The notes under the pieces are model-generated. The model was not told where the DNA came from, did no database searches, and saw nothing but the letters and a program-made list of their open reading frames with translations. Both the position numbers and the translations under genes were made by a program. From Botrytis cinerea B05.10 (Eukaryota > Ascomycota > Leotiomycetes > Helotiales > Sclerotiniaceae): 64,000 nucleotides of DNA. Below are positions 22,799-35,215 of this stretch, piece by piece. The stretch is taken from contig NC_037318.1 of assembly GCF_000143535.2 (NCBI RefSeq), forward strand, positions 1,736,001 through 1,800,000, written 5' to 3'. How positions within the stretch are numbered: the first letter of the stretch is position 1; each line of letters opens with the position of its first letter.

Positions 22799-23839
22799 GT
22801 TAGTGGCTCGGATATGGAATTGGTACTGCATTGGCGTATAGAATGACAGTAGCGGGATCAAGGATTTTGGATCGCTACTGTGGATGGCTCAAATGGGGTT
22901 TTGGTGACATGGCTAGGTTGGCACGACGAGGCAAATATGTAAGAATACAAGTTTTAAAATACCCAATACAAGCTGTTGTTATATTACTGTTCACCGGCAT
23001 TGATGTCCATCAGTGATGGCTGTTACTGATGCAGTTTTGTATTGTTGAGTAATAGCTCACATTGTTAGTCTAGTTCAGAACATCAAGTGGTGTTGTCGTC
23101 TAGATCGTCCTGTAGATGCTCGAATCAGATAGAGATCCTGAGAGGGGGTTCCATCCAAATTTGGCCAAGTCTGATATGTGTTGACTTTGCCAGAACGAAT
23201 CGGTGTTGATTCTTAACACTAATATTTTGCGCAAATGGTAGAAGCGAAAAATATCAAATGTGCTGGCCTCTGTGAATACATCGTTACTCACAACTTGCCA
23301 TGGGAGCCAGTTCTTGACACTCAAGCACAGAGCGCCAGCCCAATGGCTGTAATAAATTGTCTTTAATTTTTCAATTGTTGCATTATGTAGGTACTAAGAT
23401 GTTTTCGGGCAATTGGCTGGCCACTTATTTCACTTTCGTAGAGTCCGGCTCCACGGCTTCATTAGTCCCATTCCCACTTCCACTTTTGGGATTTTCTCTC
23501 AATTTGAATACTATGTTAGATTATGAGCTTCAACATAAAGAATTATATAAAGTCATTCAGAACAATCCTATGAACATCAATTTCAGAAATACTAAATTGA
23601 AAATATGTTGAGTCATTTTCAACCTTTGAATTACAAAGTCTGATGTTAATATTTTTTGCAACCACTAGCAAGCCTCAATATACGAATACATCACTCCAAG
23701 CCAGAATTTATTATTTCACCTTGTAAAGCATGACCAGATAGTAAAGGGCAAACAATATTAATCTAATTATGCAATTTGAAAACGCCTTCCCGCGCCTTGT
23801 ACTCTCATCTCAAGTTGAGATTCTCAACTGACTAGGTAC
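22799..23839. other. Convergent intergenic region, YIF1 / RID
   Basis: Only short frames without family features. It contains the 3' flanks of both genes. No repeats of note. Confidence 0.5.
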
Positions 23840-26800
23840 CTAATCAACAACAATATGCTTTCCCAGTTCCACGACCTCGACAATTTTGATCTCATCACAG
23901 CTCTCTTCACTCAAAGCCTTCCTATCTTTTGTTTCCGAATCCGTATCGCCAGCTTCGCTAATAAGATCTACGATCTCTCCTCGATGATTAATATCCTCAA
24001 TGTGCACTCTGTCCATGTCGATATCTTCGCAAATTTCCATCTTATTATCCACGTCCCCGTCCCCGTCCCCGTCCCCATCCCCATCCCCATCCCCCTCATC
24101 CCTCGCAAATCCATCTGTTCTCTCCATAAATTTTCTAATCCCCTCAAGCAACACCTTTGCCACCACCGGCGGCACCGCATTCCCAATTTGTTTTTTGATC
24201 GCATTTTGTCCGAACTTATGCTCCAACGGAAACCCTTGCAAACAAGCGAATTCTCGATCAGTAAATCCTCGCTTTCCGCTCGGATGCCAATTATCACCAC
24301 CGCTGGTCGTCATTGTGCGTGGAAGAATTGCGTGGGAATCGTATGGCTTGAGATCTTTTTCCGGAAGAAGGTGAGGTGAGTGATTTTCTGCCGATTTGGG
24401 GATTTCGTGGAGAGTTTGGAAAACGGTTTTAAAGGATTTGGTGTTATTGGGAGAGGGATGTGAGAAGTGTGTTGGTGGTGGCATGGGGGGAAGGGGCTCG
24501 CCAGGGCTGAGAGGCTGTTAGTAAAGCTGTAAGAATGGAATACTCCTCAAGAGAACTCACCATGATGCGATAATAATCAGACGAAATCTTCTTTGCGGGA
24601 GCCCCTGAATGACTAGTCAATAAGTTGAGCTCGCTAAGCATAGACAGTAGGAGGAACTCACCCACTGAGCCAAAGGCACGATGGCCCACCTCAACGAAAA
24701 CCCACAACTAGTGAACATACATATCAGACTCGAGAAATATCCTCTAAACCTCGGATATAGGATCCCAAATGTCTGTTCCAACGTCACAACCCTCGGTTTT
24801 GCAACCTTGATAACTGCAGCCACAGCAAATAAACTCGCAGTATTCATTTCATCATTCTTTCCTTCGACTGTATGCGCAGGTGAAAAATACTGACACGGAG
24901 GTGAAAGATGAAGAATATCAACTTTGACATCATTAGGAATGTTTGAAGAACACGGAGAAGGAGTAGCTAGAGATACGAAACGTTCCGAGGACATCTCGTA
25001 GCAAGTCGCGCCGGGAAAATTGAGACGCCATGTTGTGCAGGCGTGCTGGTCGAAGTCGAAACCCCATTTTACGCGGAGACCTGCCATGACGGCACCACGT
25101 GTGGTACCACCTGCTCCACAGAATGCATCACCGTAAGTGTAGGTTTGTCCGGGAGCCAGAACGAGTGGCTCACTGAGTGGAGGCGGTCTTGGGCTGTGAG
25201 CTGGAACTAACGAGGAAGATCGGGATTGGTGGGACGATAGGTCGATAACTCCGCTAGAAGGCGGGGAGGCTAACTCGGATGAAGATATTTCGATTTGAGG
25301 AGGAATGCTTGGTGATGGAGCTGGAGATGAGGGCAGTGAAACACTAGCCTCAGGATAGAAAGCTTGAGTTTTAAGGGCACTGTTTCTTGGTGAAGTTAAG
25401 CGACCCCTCAATCTTGGTAGAACACTTCTGTTAGATCGAAAGGCTCTAGTTGGTCTTTCCGTGTCACGAATTTGTTGTTTGTAGGTCGGCTTGCTTTCGG
25501 GCCCGCTTTTTGGAACTGTCTCTGACAATATCCCGATATTGTAAGAATGTCTAATGTATTCTTTACCGTTGAACTCAAGCTTCATCCTACCTAGACGCCG
25601 CCTAATCTTTTCGATATCGTCCTCGGGAACTTGGCGGGCTCTTTTTGCTGATTTGCTGTTTTCTTGGTCACTATCTCGATCCGAAGAGGACGAGAAATCT
25701 GACTTGCGTTTGGTTTTTAGCTCACCAACCTCACATTGTTGAGATATAGCAGGCGAAGAAGCACCATCGTCATCTTCATCGTCATCCTCGTCGACGATTA
25801 TGAATGTTTCAGGTCGACTTTTGCTATCTTCGACCACGGTAGAATTTCGAGCTTGTCGGACTTCGACCGATGTTTCTTCTCCGTCAACATCATAGCATTC
25901 TGGTACATGAGTGCCACCAGCAACTGTTTCTCCGCGCCATTCGGTTCGAAGTCTGGTATTTGAGGCCAGATATGATTGCGTGCTTTGATGTACTGAAGAA
26001 AGCCATTCCTCCGTGATCCGCTCCAGAGTTCTCTCTGCATACGTATTCTTTTCTCTAGCTGAGGCTGATGCATATTTACAAGTATATTTCCAGCGCACAG
26101 TAAGCCCCCCTTCATTGTACGTGTCTTGATCAGTCCAGGTAGCGTCACGATTCAGGTTGCGATACTTTGGGTAAGTGTGATTTGTCCAACGAAGACTACG
26201 TGGAGCTTTCACAGAGCTCAAAGGTACTTCGACAAGACTTTGCTCTTCTGGTACCCGTGGATCATCTAAGTCTATTTCGTAACATAGGCAGACTTCGTTC
26301 ATCTTCTTTTCCAGCATGCCGTTCAGGTACTTGCATCTTTGTAACCGAAATCCTCGAATGGTAATGGAGAAATTTTGAGTTTTGGCAACACTAGAGTCAT
26401 GACTGTCTTCAGGCTTGATATACTTCACAATGTGCTTAATGTAAATAAAATCGCCGTCCTCCAGTTCTACCGTTTTCGCTGGTCTTAAGATGAGCTTTCC
26501 GTGCAAATACGTTTCACATTCGGAATAAGGGCTGACGATCGGAGGATTGCGTAATGGAAAGACTTTAAGTTTCGGCTGGGATTTCGGCTCTCTACTTACG
26601 CTAACAGAGCGCAAGAACTCAAACTCGGGTTTCTCTAGGAGTTGAGATTCAAGCTTAAATTCTAAGTCATCGTTGTCTTCGATCATGACGGTGTTATCAT
26701 CTGTTCGCAAAGTCATATCTTGGACAGTAGACATTTTCTCTTCGTTTCCGTTCCCATCATCCGAAATCGAGATTAAACTTCCATTGGAAGAGCGACGCTC

Positions 26801-27412
26801 GAGCATAGAATGAGTATAAGACGTGTTCCGAGAGTTGGCAACCATTTCGTTGCCACGGCTGAAAGGGCCTTCTTCAGTATCCGGACGTCTTAAGAGACGA
26901 ATGCGGTCTTGTGATGTTTCCTGATTGGTTAATGCTTCAACGGTGATATTCCCGGGCCTTAATGATTCGTATCCCTCGTCTTGAAGTATGAATCCTGGAG
27001 GAGTAGCTGAGACACCGCAAACTCTTTCTCTAGGGCTGTTGCTTTCCTGGGATTTCGTGCTATTGGAAGTCATAGTAGCCGTCAATTCAATGAGAGGAAA
27101 ACTAGCCGAATGATCGGGTGCAGGAAAACTTTCGGAATGAGATCTAAGCGTTGACTCTGTGAGGTAGTACTCTCTAGGCTTTAGACGCGAGGGTCGATTT
27201 CTAATGTTGAGGCTGATGGAAAAGTGTGTTGGGGACATACTGGGAGCTTTTGCGAGGTATTAGCACAGATATACTTGTGAGATAAAAGAATGAGAGCAAG
27301 CAAAACTAGGGCGAGCTAACCTACCTCGTTCTAGAAACACCACCTCGTCTCTATCGTCATCTTCAACCATAACAACAGCATCATCATCATCAATAACTAT
27401 TACTTGATCCAT
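23840..27412 (-). CDS. RID: RID/Masc1-type cytosine-C5 DNA methyltransferase
   Basis: Four exons on the minus strand: 27412-27325, 27246-24662, 24604-24561 and 24506-23840, joining in frame to 1127 residues. The long N-terminal half is acidic and Ser-rich, with a BAH-like segment at about 268-400 (LHGKLILRPAKTVELEDGDF). The catalytic part starts at about 735 with motif I DAFCGAGGTTRGAVMAGL. Motif IV is HLSPPCQYFSPAHT with catalytic Cys at about 814. Motif VI reads EQTFG instead of ENV, the mark of the RID/Masc1 clade. Motif VIII QRRFRLIIIAS crosses a splice junction. Motifs IX-X end with FACLQGFP and IGNAVPP. RID is required for repeat-induced point mutation in Neurospora, and Masc1 for methylation-induced premeiotically in Ascobolus. 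All core motifs are intact. The C-terminal tail carries an acidic GD dipeptide run. Confidence 0.95.
24055..24100. repeat. Hexamer tract CCCCGT/CCCCAT within RID exon 4
   Basis: Tandem hexamers with two variant forms (CCCCGT, then CCCCAT) encode a Gly-Asp dipeptide run in the RID C-terminal tail. Its length probably varies between strains. Confidence 0.85.
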
Positions 27413-29189
27413 TGCCGCTTTCGAAGCTTAGAAAGATATTATTGAATGAAGTTCAACTATGCCAGTAGGTAGCAGGTCAAACAAATTTGCCGCCCAGGTT
27501 TCTTCTGGATGATACGGCCTCCTTAACTTTGGGCGATCAATTATAATATCCAAGTCCAGTTGCTTCTATTTGATCGATGCGGCAGATTGAACATCCTTGA
27601 ATCATAGATTTGATGGAAAGGCAGCTTTCAATATACGTTTTACCTGCTTTGTTGGGAACTATTCCCGCGAACTGCTCATACTTAGACTATATCATCCTGA
27701 AAGCAAAGTGTATGAATTATCTATATAAGGAGTTTATATTGCAATGACAAAAGCAGAAAAAGGGAAAGTTATTACTATTCAGATAAGGCAAAAAATGTGA
27801 ATATGCTGTCTTGTCATTGTGAAGTGAAACATGATGATTGTTAGAATCAATCGGGACAATTATACTTTCATCTAATATCAATAGATGGCATTGTCTTGTT
27901 GTTCATAGAGCACTCGTAGATGAAAATTGTTATAATGATTGGGATACATGGCCACGCCACCTACCCTCTATAGTTTTAATGTCTATGAATACTTATTTAT
28001 GAGCAAAAGAAGTTATCCAAAAGACTCATGATCTGCCTTTGTATCACCAGACGATGATGAATAACAAAAAACGTTCAAAGATGATGATAGTATTGTAGAA
28101 CTTTCTTGGTCAAGTTGTATCAAAAGCTTGAACTAAAATAAAGAGAACAAATCCTAGAAAACAAGATGGATTATCCAGAATGATCGATGAAAGTAGCAGA
28201 AGAAAATGGGACCAAAAATGGCACCAAACTAATTGGGGCTACTTGCATTCAGGCCCCATTGTTCCTACGATGAGGGAGTGGAAGATTGAATCCCCGGTTG
28301 CCCTCAATGTAAGTATATACTGAAATCCGAATTCGAAGACGGTGCGAGGTATAACCATATGAAATAGACGTGAAAACGGAGGCTGCTCTCATCATATATA
28401 TGAAATCAAATGCTCGAACACATTTCCCACAACGAGGTTCTCTTTTCCTCCTGTACAACACTGGCTGCCAATGAAGTAAATCAACACGGGCAATATGACC
28501 GGTTTTCAGTCAATTGAAGTCGAGGTTATCATCCAATTGTAGGCACAAAGTTACTCGTGCTCTTACAAACATAGGCCTCTTTACACGAAGGCCTTGTCTT
28601 CTCTTCCAATTGTGCTGCACCTGATCTCCGAAATATGTATTCCAAGTACTTTTCGCATTTCAATCATGATGCTGCTGTAGCAATTGGTAAGGATTGGAAT
28701 CCCAATCGCACATATATGATATATAACCTTACCTCTAAACAAGAAGCAGAAAACAAGCAACGTAAACGAAAGAAGGAATTGGCAGCCTTGAAAACCAGAC
28801 TCGCGGAAGGTTAAAACAATCCCGGACGACGTGCGATTTCCCATTTAATTTGTTGCACATCTCAACTTTGAAGCCCCGAAAGTCCAGGCAACACGGGGGC
28901 CGGAATTGGTGCGCCGAATTGTTGAATTTTGAGGCTTTCAGAATGAATGTGACAATCCCAAGCTTTCGAGGTTCTAGAACGTGATCCCTGATGTTTAAGG
29001 CTGGAACTTCTCGACAGCTTGACAACGTAACCTATCGAGGTAAGACATGGCAGAGAGGGAGCTACCGAGACTTCCACAAAAATAATCCCTGCAGCTTCAC
29101 TTCATCCAACTTTCCTTGCGTTTAGGAATTGCCAGCTATCTCTTTATTCAGCATTAAGCCTTGCAATCGGAAAGTTTCCAGAAGAAAAC
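27413..29189. other. Divergent intergenic region, RID / PTH2
   Basis: 1.8 kb, strongly AT-rich in 27,600-28,250. It must hold the promoters of both flanking genes. No coding sequence or known site was recognised. Confidence 0.5.
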
Positions 29190-29959
29190 ATGGCAGATAT
29201 GCGTGCACCACCCACTCCCACGGCCATGCTAATCGGCACCGCCATCATAGCCGGTCTCAGTGGATATATGATTGGAATTGCGTCTAGTCTTGGATTCTTC
29301 CCAATCCCTTTCATGCCGCGAGCACCCAAGGAACGAGGAATCGCGAATTACGACGATGAGGAAGAAAGTGAGGAGGAAGATATCGATGCCTCTATATTAG
29401 ACCATGCGCCCAACTGGTCCAATGGGTTAGAAGCCGATAGACGAGATGGATTGCGAGCAACGCAAAACGAGACTGCGAAAAAGAGTGAGAAGAAGCAGGA
29501 GAAGAGTGAGCGCGGACCCGTGGACACCGGAGAAGAATGTAAATTAGTCTTGGTTGTGAGAACGGATTTGGGCATGACAAAAGGTGTGTTATTGGTTCAA
29601 TTCTAGCTACAAATATTTAAATGCCTCACGATCTAACAACCCACTCTCTAGGAAAAATCGCCGCACAATGTTCCCACGCCACTCTCGCCTGCTACAAAAC
29701 TATCTCTCGCCAGCCTGCCAATTCATTGATTCTTCGACGCTGGGAACGGGAAGGCCAGGCAAAGGTCGCGCTACAAGTAAAGTCTGAAGACGAATTGCAA
29801 ATCCTACAGGCGCAAGCTATTAGCTTGGGGGTTGTGGCCGAGCAGATTGCGGACGCGGGTAGAACGCAAATTGCGAGTGGGAGCCATACTGTTTTGGGAA
29901 TTGGTCCCGCGCCAAAGAGCGTTATTGATCAGATCACTGGAAAATTAAAGTTATTGTAG
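29190..29959 (+). CDS. PTH2: Peptidyl-tRNA hydrolase 2
   Basis: Two exons, 29190-29583 and 29652-29959, joining in frame to 233 residues. Residues about 10-32 are a hydrophobic anchor (AMLIGTAIIAGLSGYMIGIA), as in organelle-membrane Pth2/Bit1 proteins. A charged linker of about 80 residues follows (DDEEESEEEDIDAS). The catalytic domain starts at about 118 with CKLVLVVRTDLGMTKGKIAA, where the intron splits the conserved GK, then QCSHATLACYK and the closing GIGPAPKSVIDQITGKLKLL. The enzyme cleaves the ester between peptide and tRNA in dropped-off peptidyl-tRNAs; Bit1 is linked to mitochondria and cell death in animals. The linker is longer than in yeast Pth2. Confidence 0.94.
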
Positions 29960-30970
29960 ACGATGATAATACTGGTAGATTTAAGGGGGCTTACGAATGG
30001 GGTTCTGGGAAGAGCAAAGACGGGGGATTAAAGCCCCAGAATGAATATCACGAATACTTGACATTCGTACGTTACCGAGCATAGGATTAGGGATAAGAAG
30101 GGTAGCCTTCAGGAACATGGAATGATTCAAGACTTGAAGGGATGAAGATATAGGAGACGTCGAAATCATGAAAATCAGGTACAGGAATACAAAAGCGTAG
30201 CATTGCTGGCGTTTAGGATGACCAAGGATATATTTGCAGACACGAATTGGCTTTGAAATCAATTCATACTAAAGCCTCGGCCCGTCTGATTCTAATCACT
30301 ATACAAACTTTCCTTGAATATGTCATGTGTATTTTCACCCCAATTTTGTGACTTTATTCAGTGGTATCTATCGGGTTGAGGGTCACCAGTCACCTTAGTT
30401 CTTTACTTCCAGTGTTGCATTTGAGACTGTAATCTTGTATTATATATGTAGTACAATACCATGATCTCTCCAGCCAGTAAGTTAAATCAGATATTTCATA
30501 TAGCCAGCCTATTACGTACCATAGACCGCAATTATGGCCGCAATTACATTTCAAAAAGGATCAGTGTGCAATTGATATTATCATTAAAACTTCAACGCTG
30601 GTTGGGTATATCATACACAATATTCTTTCTTCGACAAAGCCCCACCAAAATATTCGCTGTAAACAGTACATCTTCTGTTGCTCCAAAATGTTTCTCCTTT
30701 AATTTTCTGGTGTGGTTCATCATTTACCTGTAGTTGGTGTTAGTGATATGGGCCTTTAAACATCGGGTTAGAGTGAACAGTTGGGATTGGCGTGACTTTG
30801 TGGCTGTAAATTGGCATTTGAACGCCTTAGACTTACATTATTGATCTCTCAATCACTTCAAATCATCATCATTGCTCTTAATCAGCTGATGGTTGCTTGT
30901 AACCAAGGGCTCCTCGAATTTGTCCTACGAAGGAAAGTCAGTGTTCGCTTGGTGTATTGGATCGAGCACT
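29960..30970. other. Spacer between PTH2 and the Cys-cluster gene (convergent)
   Basis: AT-rich 3' flanks. No gene, RNA or repeat was recognised. Confidence 0.5.
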
Positions 30971-31771
30971 TCAATTTACCTGAACTCTTCTGAAAAGCAT
31001 TCCTATCTTCTTTCTCAAAGGAGTCTTTCTCGAAGACTTATACTTTATTTGGGGAAGTTCATCAACTGGACATGCTAAAGCAGCTCTTAATTTATCAGCA
31101 TGAGTTCGAATACTCTTCTGAGACGCTTTCGGGCTTCGTTGTTGGCCAATGAGCGTTACAGCTGGTGGGATCGGTATTAGCGAATCTTGGCTGCCAGTCA
31201 AAGATAGGCTCTTGCTGTCGCGAGAAGGCTGGCGGGTTTGTATGATGCGTTGGAAAACATGTGGGCTGTGTTGTTGTTGGCTGATGGGCGAGCGGAATTC
31301 ACTACGACGAGTAGGCAAAGCTGGGCTATTGTTTTTAGAAACGTATTGGGATCGAGTGGGAGTTGTAGGGATGGATGCTTGATATCCGTTGTCTGGAGGG
31401 AGCCCCCGGTCATAGATATAAGATGGCGGAGATGATTTGATTGCATCTGTAGTGCCAATAGATTGGCTACTGCCTGTAGTAGTCAGAATTTCGCCGTTAG
31501 ATGAGATTTGGAATGGCGAATTCGTTGTTGATTCGGACTTGGTGAGATGCGCAACCATATCTTCAGTTAATGCACTTTGCTTTTGTTTCAATGATTCATT
31601 AAGTAGGGTACCACAATTTGGACATCCTGTACAGCATGCTGTACAAGGACCTAGAGTTGTACTGTCTTTGAAACAGAGGGAGCAGAGGAAATCGCCAGAA
31701 CAGAACTCTGGTTTAGTGGCGTCACGATCCTCGTACACCTGGAAAGGCTTCTTGGGCTTTTTATTTGGCAT
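30971..31771 (-). CDS. Cys-cluster protein of unknown function
   Basis: Single exon of 266 residues from the ATG at 31771 (MPNKKPKKPF); an in-frame start 24 codons earlier is less likely. Residues about 22-54 hold a dense cysteine cluster, FCSGDFLCSLC then GPCTACCTGCPNC, nine Cys in 30 residues, which suggests a small zinc-binding module of C2C2 or DksA-like spacing. The rest is low-complexity, rich in Ser, Pro, Gln and Thr, with a basic end (KYKSSRKTPLRKKIGMLFRR). I do not recognise a family. There is no signal peptide or membrane helix. The basic ends and putative zinc module would fit a nuclear or RNA-binding protein, but this is speculation. Confidence 0.65.
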   Translation of the reverse strand: MPNKKPKKPFQVYEDRDATKPEFCSGDFLCSLCFKDSTTLGPCTACCTGCPNCGTLLNESLKQKQSALTEDMVAHLTKSESTTNSPFQISSNGEILTTTGSSQSIGTTDAIKSSPPSYIYDRGLPPDNGYQASIPTTPTRSQYVSKNNSPALPTRRSEFRSPISQQQHSPHVFQRIIQTRQPSRDSKSLSLTGSQDSLIPIPPAVTLIGQQRSPKASQKSIRTHADKLRAALACPVDELPQIKYKSSRKTPLRKKIGMLFRRVQVN

Positions 31772-33089
31772 GGTGGCGATGACAGATGGGGAATGTGAAG
31801 GAGATCTTTTCTCAATTGACCACCTAAGTAGATCGATGAGCATTAAATAATTGTTGGGCCGAACTGGGTTGGTCGCACACTCGAAAGAGATTTTAAGAAT
31901 GGCTAAGACTTAAGACTTTAGGTGCATGATGCAAAGAGCTCCATTTTCTTTGGAAATCAGAAGACGAATAACATGAGCTGTAGACAGTTGAAGAGAAATT
32001 TCTCGAGATTCAAAGATGGCAGGTACGACACAAGCATCAGTCCCGACGCTGAAGCAATATATGAACGCATGTACGAGTGTCATAGATAGACACACAACAA
32101 GTAGACACAAGTCGTCCCTTCAATGACCGCAACAAGAATTTGCCTATTTGGGAAAGCGATGTTAAAACCGAACCTGCCAAACTAACCCAAATTTTACCAG
32201 ACCCCTCTCTCTTCGAGGCATTCGGATTCCACACTGAGCAGACAAATCGTGTGCAATAATGCGAGATAACTTGCAAACCTTGGGATCTAGCATTGAATCA
32301 CAACACGATGCCATCGAAGAGAGTTTTTCTGTGTAAGGAGTTGACGTCACGGAAAACGACAAACTCTTCGCCTCCAAAATTTCCAAAAGGGGCAAATTTG
32401 CACTCAAAACTTCACACTGGGTGAACCACTATGAGTTTTGATGCATTCAATCTCCTATGATCACATTTCAAGAACTACATTGAAAATGCTAACATAACGA
32501 ACGTTGCTAGTGCCCATTGCCGGCTTGTATTGATGTTCTACGAGTCCATCATGTTATGATGTTACCACGCCGGAATCCAAGTTTGTTGCCGAAGTTTCCA
32601 CCGCGTCTGTCCTAACTTAGGTACGTAGAAGTAGCAATCGCATGGTTGACGATGAAGAAAACGAAATACTATAGCACATGTTCACTTCGCATCTTATAGT
32701 ATCGAAAGCGCTTTGTGGCTGTGTAATAAATTCGTCACCTTTCTTCTCAATGACAGAATTTTCGGTCCCGGGCCCTATAGTGCAATGTTCACCACCAACC
32801 AATCAAACCTTGAAATAGTTTACTACGGATCTCTCGATCCGGGAACATTGCGGGAACGTTTTATTTAAAGGACCCTTGGTTGCGGCTGTACTGGCGGTCA
32901 ATCCTCTTTATGTTGCGTAAGACTTTTTTCTGTTGGAGTTGGGTCAATTGCAGGTCTTGACCTTCTTCACAAGTTTTGGAGTTTTGTTTATAAGGCCTGG
33001 AATACCTTGAGTAGCATTGCACCATCTTGCCAACCCTTGTTGCTTTTGTATGCGCCGCTTACCTGATCCTCTCGAACTCGACCGCAAAA
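31772..33089. other. Divergent intergenic region
   Basis: Promoters of the Cys-cluster gene (minus) and the MFS gene (plus) lie here. No other coding potential is convincing. Confidence 0.5.
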
Positions 33090-35215
33090 ATGTCTGGCAA
33101 TGATTCTAAAAGTTCAAATGATTCGGATGTCCCAAAAAGTCAATCGCGGAACAGAAAAAGACATCCGGCAGGAGAAGAAGCCAATGAGGAGACGTCCATA
33201 AATGCCAGTAATGATGGTGGAATCTCTTATGGTACCGTGTCGCGAACCAATGCATACGCACCAATCAAAACCGGAGAGCAAGTACACGGAAAGAACCCTT
33301 CACAACGACGGGAATCTGTTATAGAAGAAGAGAACAATGAAGATCTACAAATCGAGATCCCAGCTACAGAGCCAGAAAAGGAGGGACCTGTAGCTTGGAG
33401 TAGTTTGCCGCATAAGAGACAATTGGCTATTCTTACCTGCGCGAGGTTATCCGAGCCCCTTGTACAGACTAGTTTGAGGGTAAGTTTCAAATCCAATCTT
33501 GAGAGCACTAGAATATGCTTCCTTTTTTTCAATATTCAATCCTTGAAATAGTATAAGACACTAATATGTACAAAAGAGCTATATATTCTACCAATTAAAA
33601 TCTTTCGATCCTTCACTGCCAGATTCAACCATCGCATCCCAGGCAGGTATTATGGCTGGTTCATTTGCCTTGGCCCAGTTAACTACTGCTATGTTATGGG
33701 GACGATTTTCGGATCGATCAGGTAGAAAGAGAGTTCTATTGATAGGACTCAGTGGTACTGCAATTTCTTGCTTGGGGTTTGGATTTGCACAGAACTTTTG
33801 GCAAGCATTGATATTCAGAATGATCGGTGGTGCACTCAACGGAAATGTAGGTGTAATGAGAACCATGATTAGCGAGATTGTAAAGGAAAAGAAGTAAGGA
33901 TTTTGTATCTCCTTCCATCTAACATATAGATCACTAACAGTGTCCAGATACCAAAGTCGTGCCTTCTTGATATTACCCATGTGTGGTAATATCGGAACCA
34001 TCATTGGGCCAATCTTGGGTGGTATCTTGGCTGATCCAGCAGGAAGTTACCCAAGTATATTTGGAGGCATAAAATGGCTAGAAAAATATCCGTATGCACC
34101 TCCAAACTTACTTAGTGCCTTGTTCCTTGCCTCCGCCTCTCTTGCGGTCATATTTGCTTTAGAAGAAGTAAGAGTTCTCATTGTCTCTGCGTGAAGTGAA
34201 GCTTTGCTAATTCATATAGACACATGAAATGTATGCCCACAAAGAGGATTGGGGCATCAATGCCGGCCGAGCTGTCAAGTGTTTCTTCCGTCGTCTCCGA
34301 AGAGGAAATAATAGTAAGGGTGAGTATACTGCTATTTCAAGCACTGCTTCTTCGCCAACTATCGGACCTACTCCAATTACACCTAAATCCCCCAAGCGCG
34401 TTGCTCCCCGGTATAGTAATCGACTACCGTTCCGTCAAATTTTCACATATAATGTGGTATGCACTTTAGTCTCCCACGCCTTACTATCATTTTCGATGGG
34501 AACTTTCCAGAGCATCTGGTACTCATTCCTTAGCACCTCCGTCTACAATCCCTCCCAACCTTTAAAATCTCTGCCTGCAGACTACACCCCGCATCCACCT
34601 TTTAAATTTACCGGTGGAATTGGTCTTCCGCCTCGCGATGTTGGTCTCGCCATGTCTATTCTAGGGATGATTGGCATTACGATGCAACTATTTTTATACC
34701 CTATAGTAAACGCTCGTCTGGGCACCGTCCGCAGTTGGCGCATCTTCCTCTACGGATTCCCAATTGCCTACACCCTCGCCCCTTTTCTCTCCCTAATCCC
34801 ATCCGCATCCCCGCCTCCATCCCAAAAAACCGGTCCCGTAATCTGGATCTCCCTGACCTTCGTCCTCCTCATCCAAACCATCTCTCGTACTTTCGCCGGC
34901 CCAGCAACTACAATCCTCATTAACAACTGTTCGCCACATCCCTCCGTTCTTGGTACTATTCACGGAATTGGACAAACCGCCAGTAGTGCGGCGAGAACCG
35001 TGGGACCTGCTCTAGGCGGTTATCTTTATGGAGTGGGATTAAGTCATGGGTATGTAGGACTCGTGTTTTGGGTCTTGGCGGGAATGGCAGGAGTGACTTG
35101 TTTGGCGAGTACGTTTGTGAGGGAGGGGGATGGACATGAAATTATTCTGGAGGGAGATAGAGAGGCCGAGGAGGAGGCGAGGTTTAGGAATAGAGAGTTA
35201 GGGTTTAATGTTTAA
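33090..35215 (+). CDS. Major facilitator superfamily transporter (DHA1/ZIFL-like)
   Basis: Four exons: 33090-33479, 33577-33893, 33948-34167 and 34220-35215, joining in frame to 640 residues. The N-terminal 110 residues are a hydrophilic cytosolic extension. Helix 1 begins at SSLPHKRQLAILTCARLSEP. MFS motif A is clear between helices 2 and 3: GRFSDRSGRKRVLLIG. Motif C-like glycines lie in GNIGTIIGPILGGILADP. A cytosolic loop of about 70 residues (HKEDWGINAGRAVKCFFRRL) separates the two six-helix halves. The second half includes GLAMSILGMIGITMQLFLYP and GQTASSAARTVGPALGGYLY. The closest recognisable relatives are tetracycline-antiporter-like/ZIFL MFS proteins of fungal vacuole or plasma membranes. 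The substrate is unknown. The ATG at 33090 is preferred; a frame-compatible ATG lies upstream at 33027. Confidence 0.9.

Noticed and set aside
23855..24379. 174-codon plus-strand frame opposite the RID C-terminus
   Set aside because: Antisense shadow of a strongly supported exon; its PVPVPI run is the complement of the GD-coding hexamers.
29348..29575. Minus-strand frame opposite PTH2
   Set aside because: Shadow of the charged linker of PTH2; Ser-rich because the sense strand is Asp/Glu/Lys-rich.
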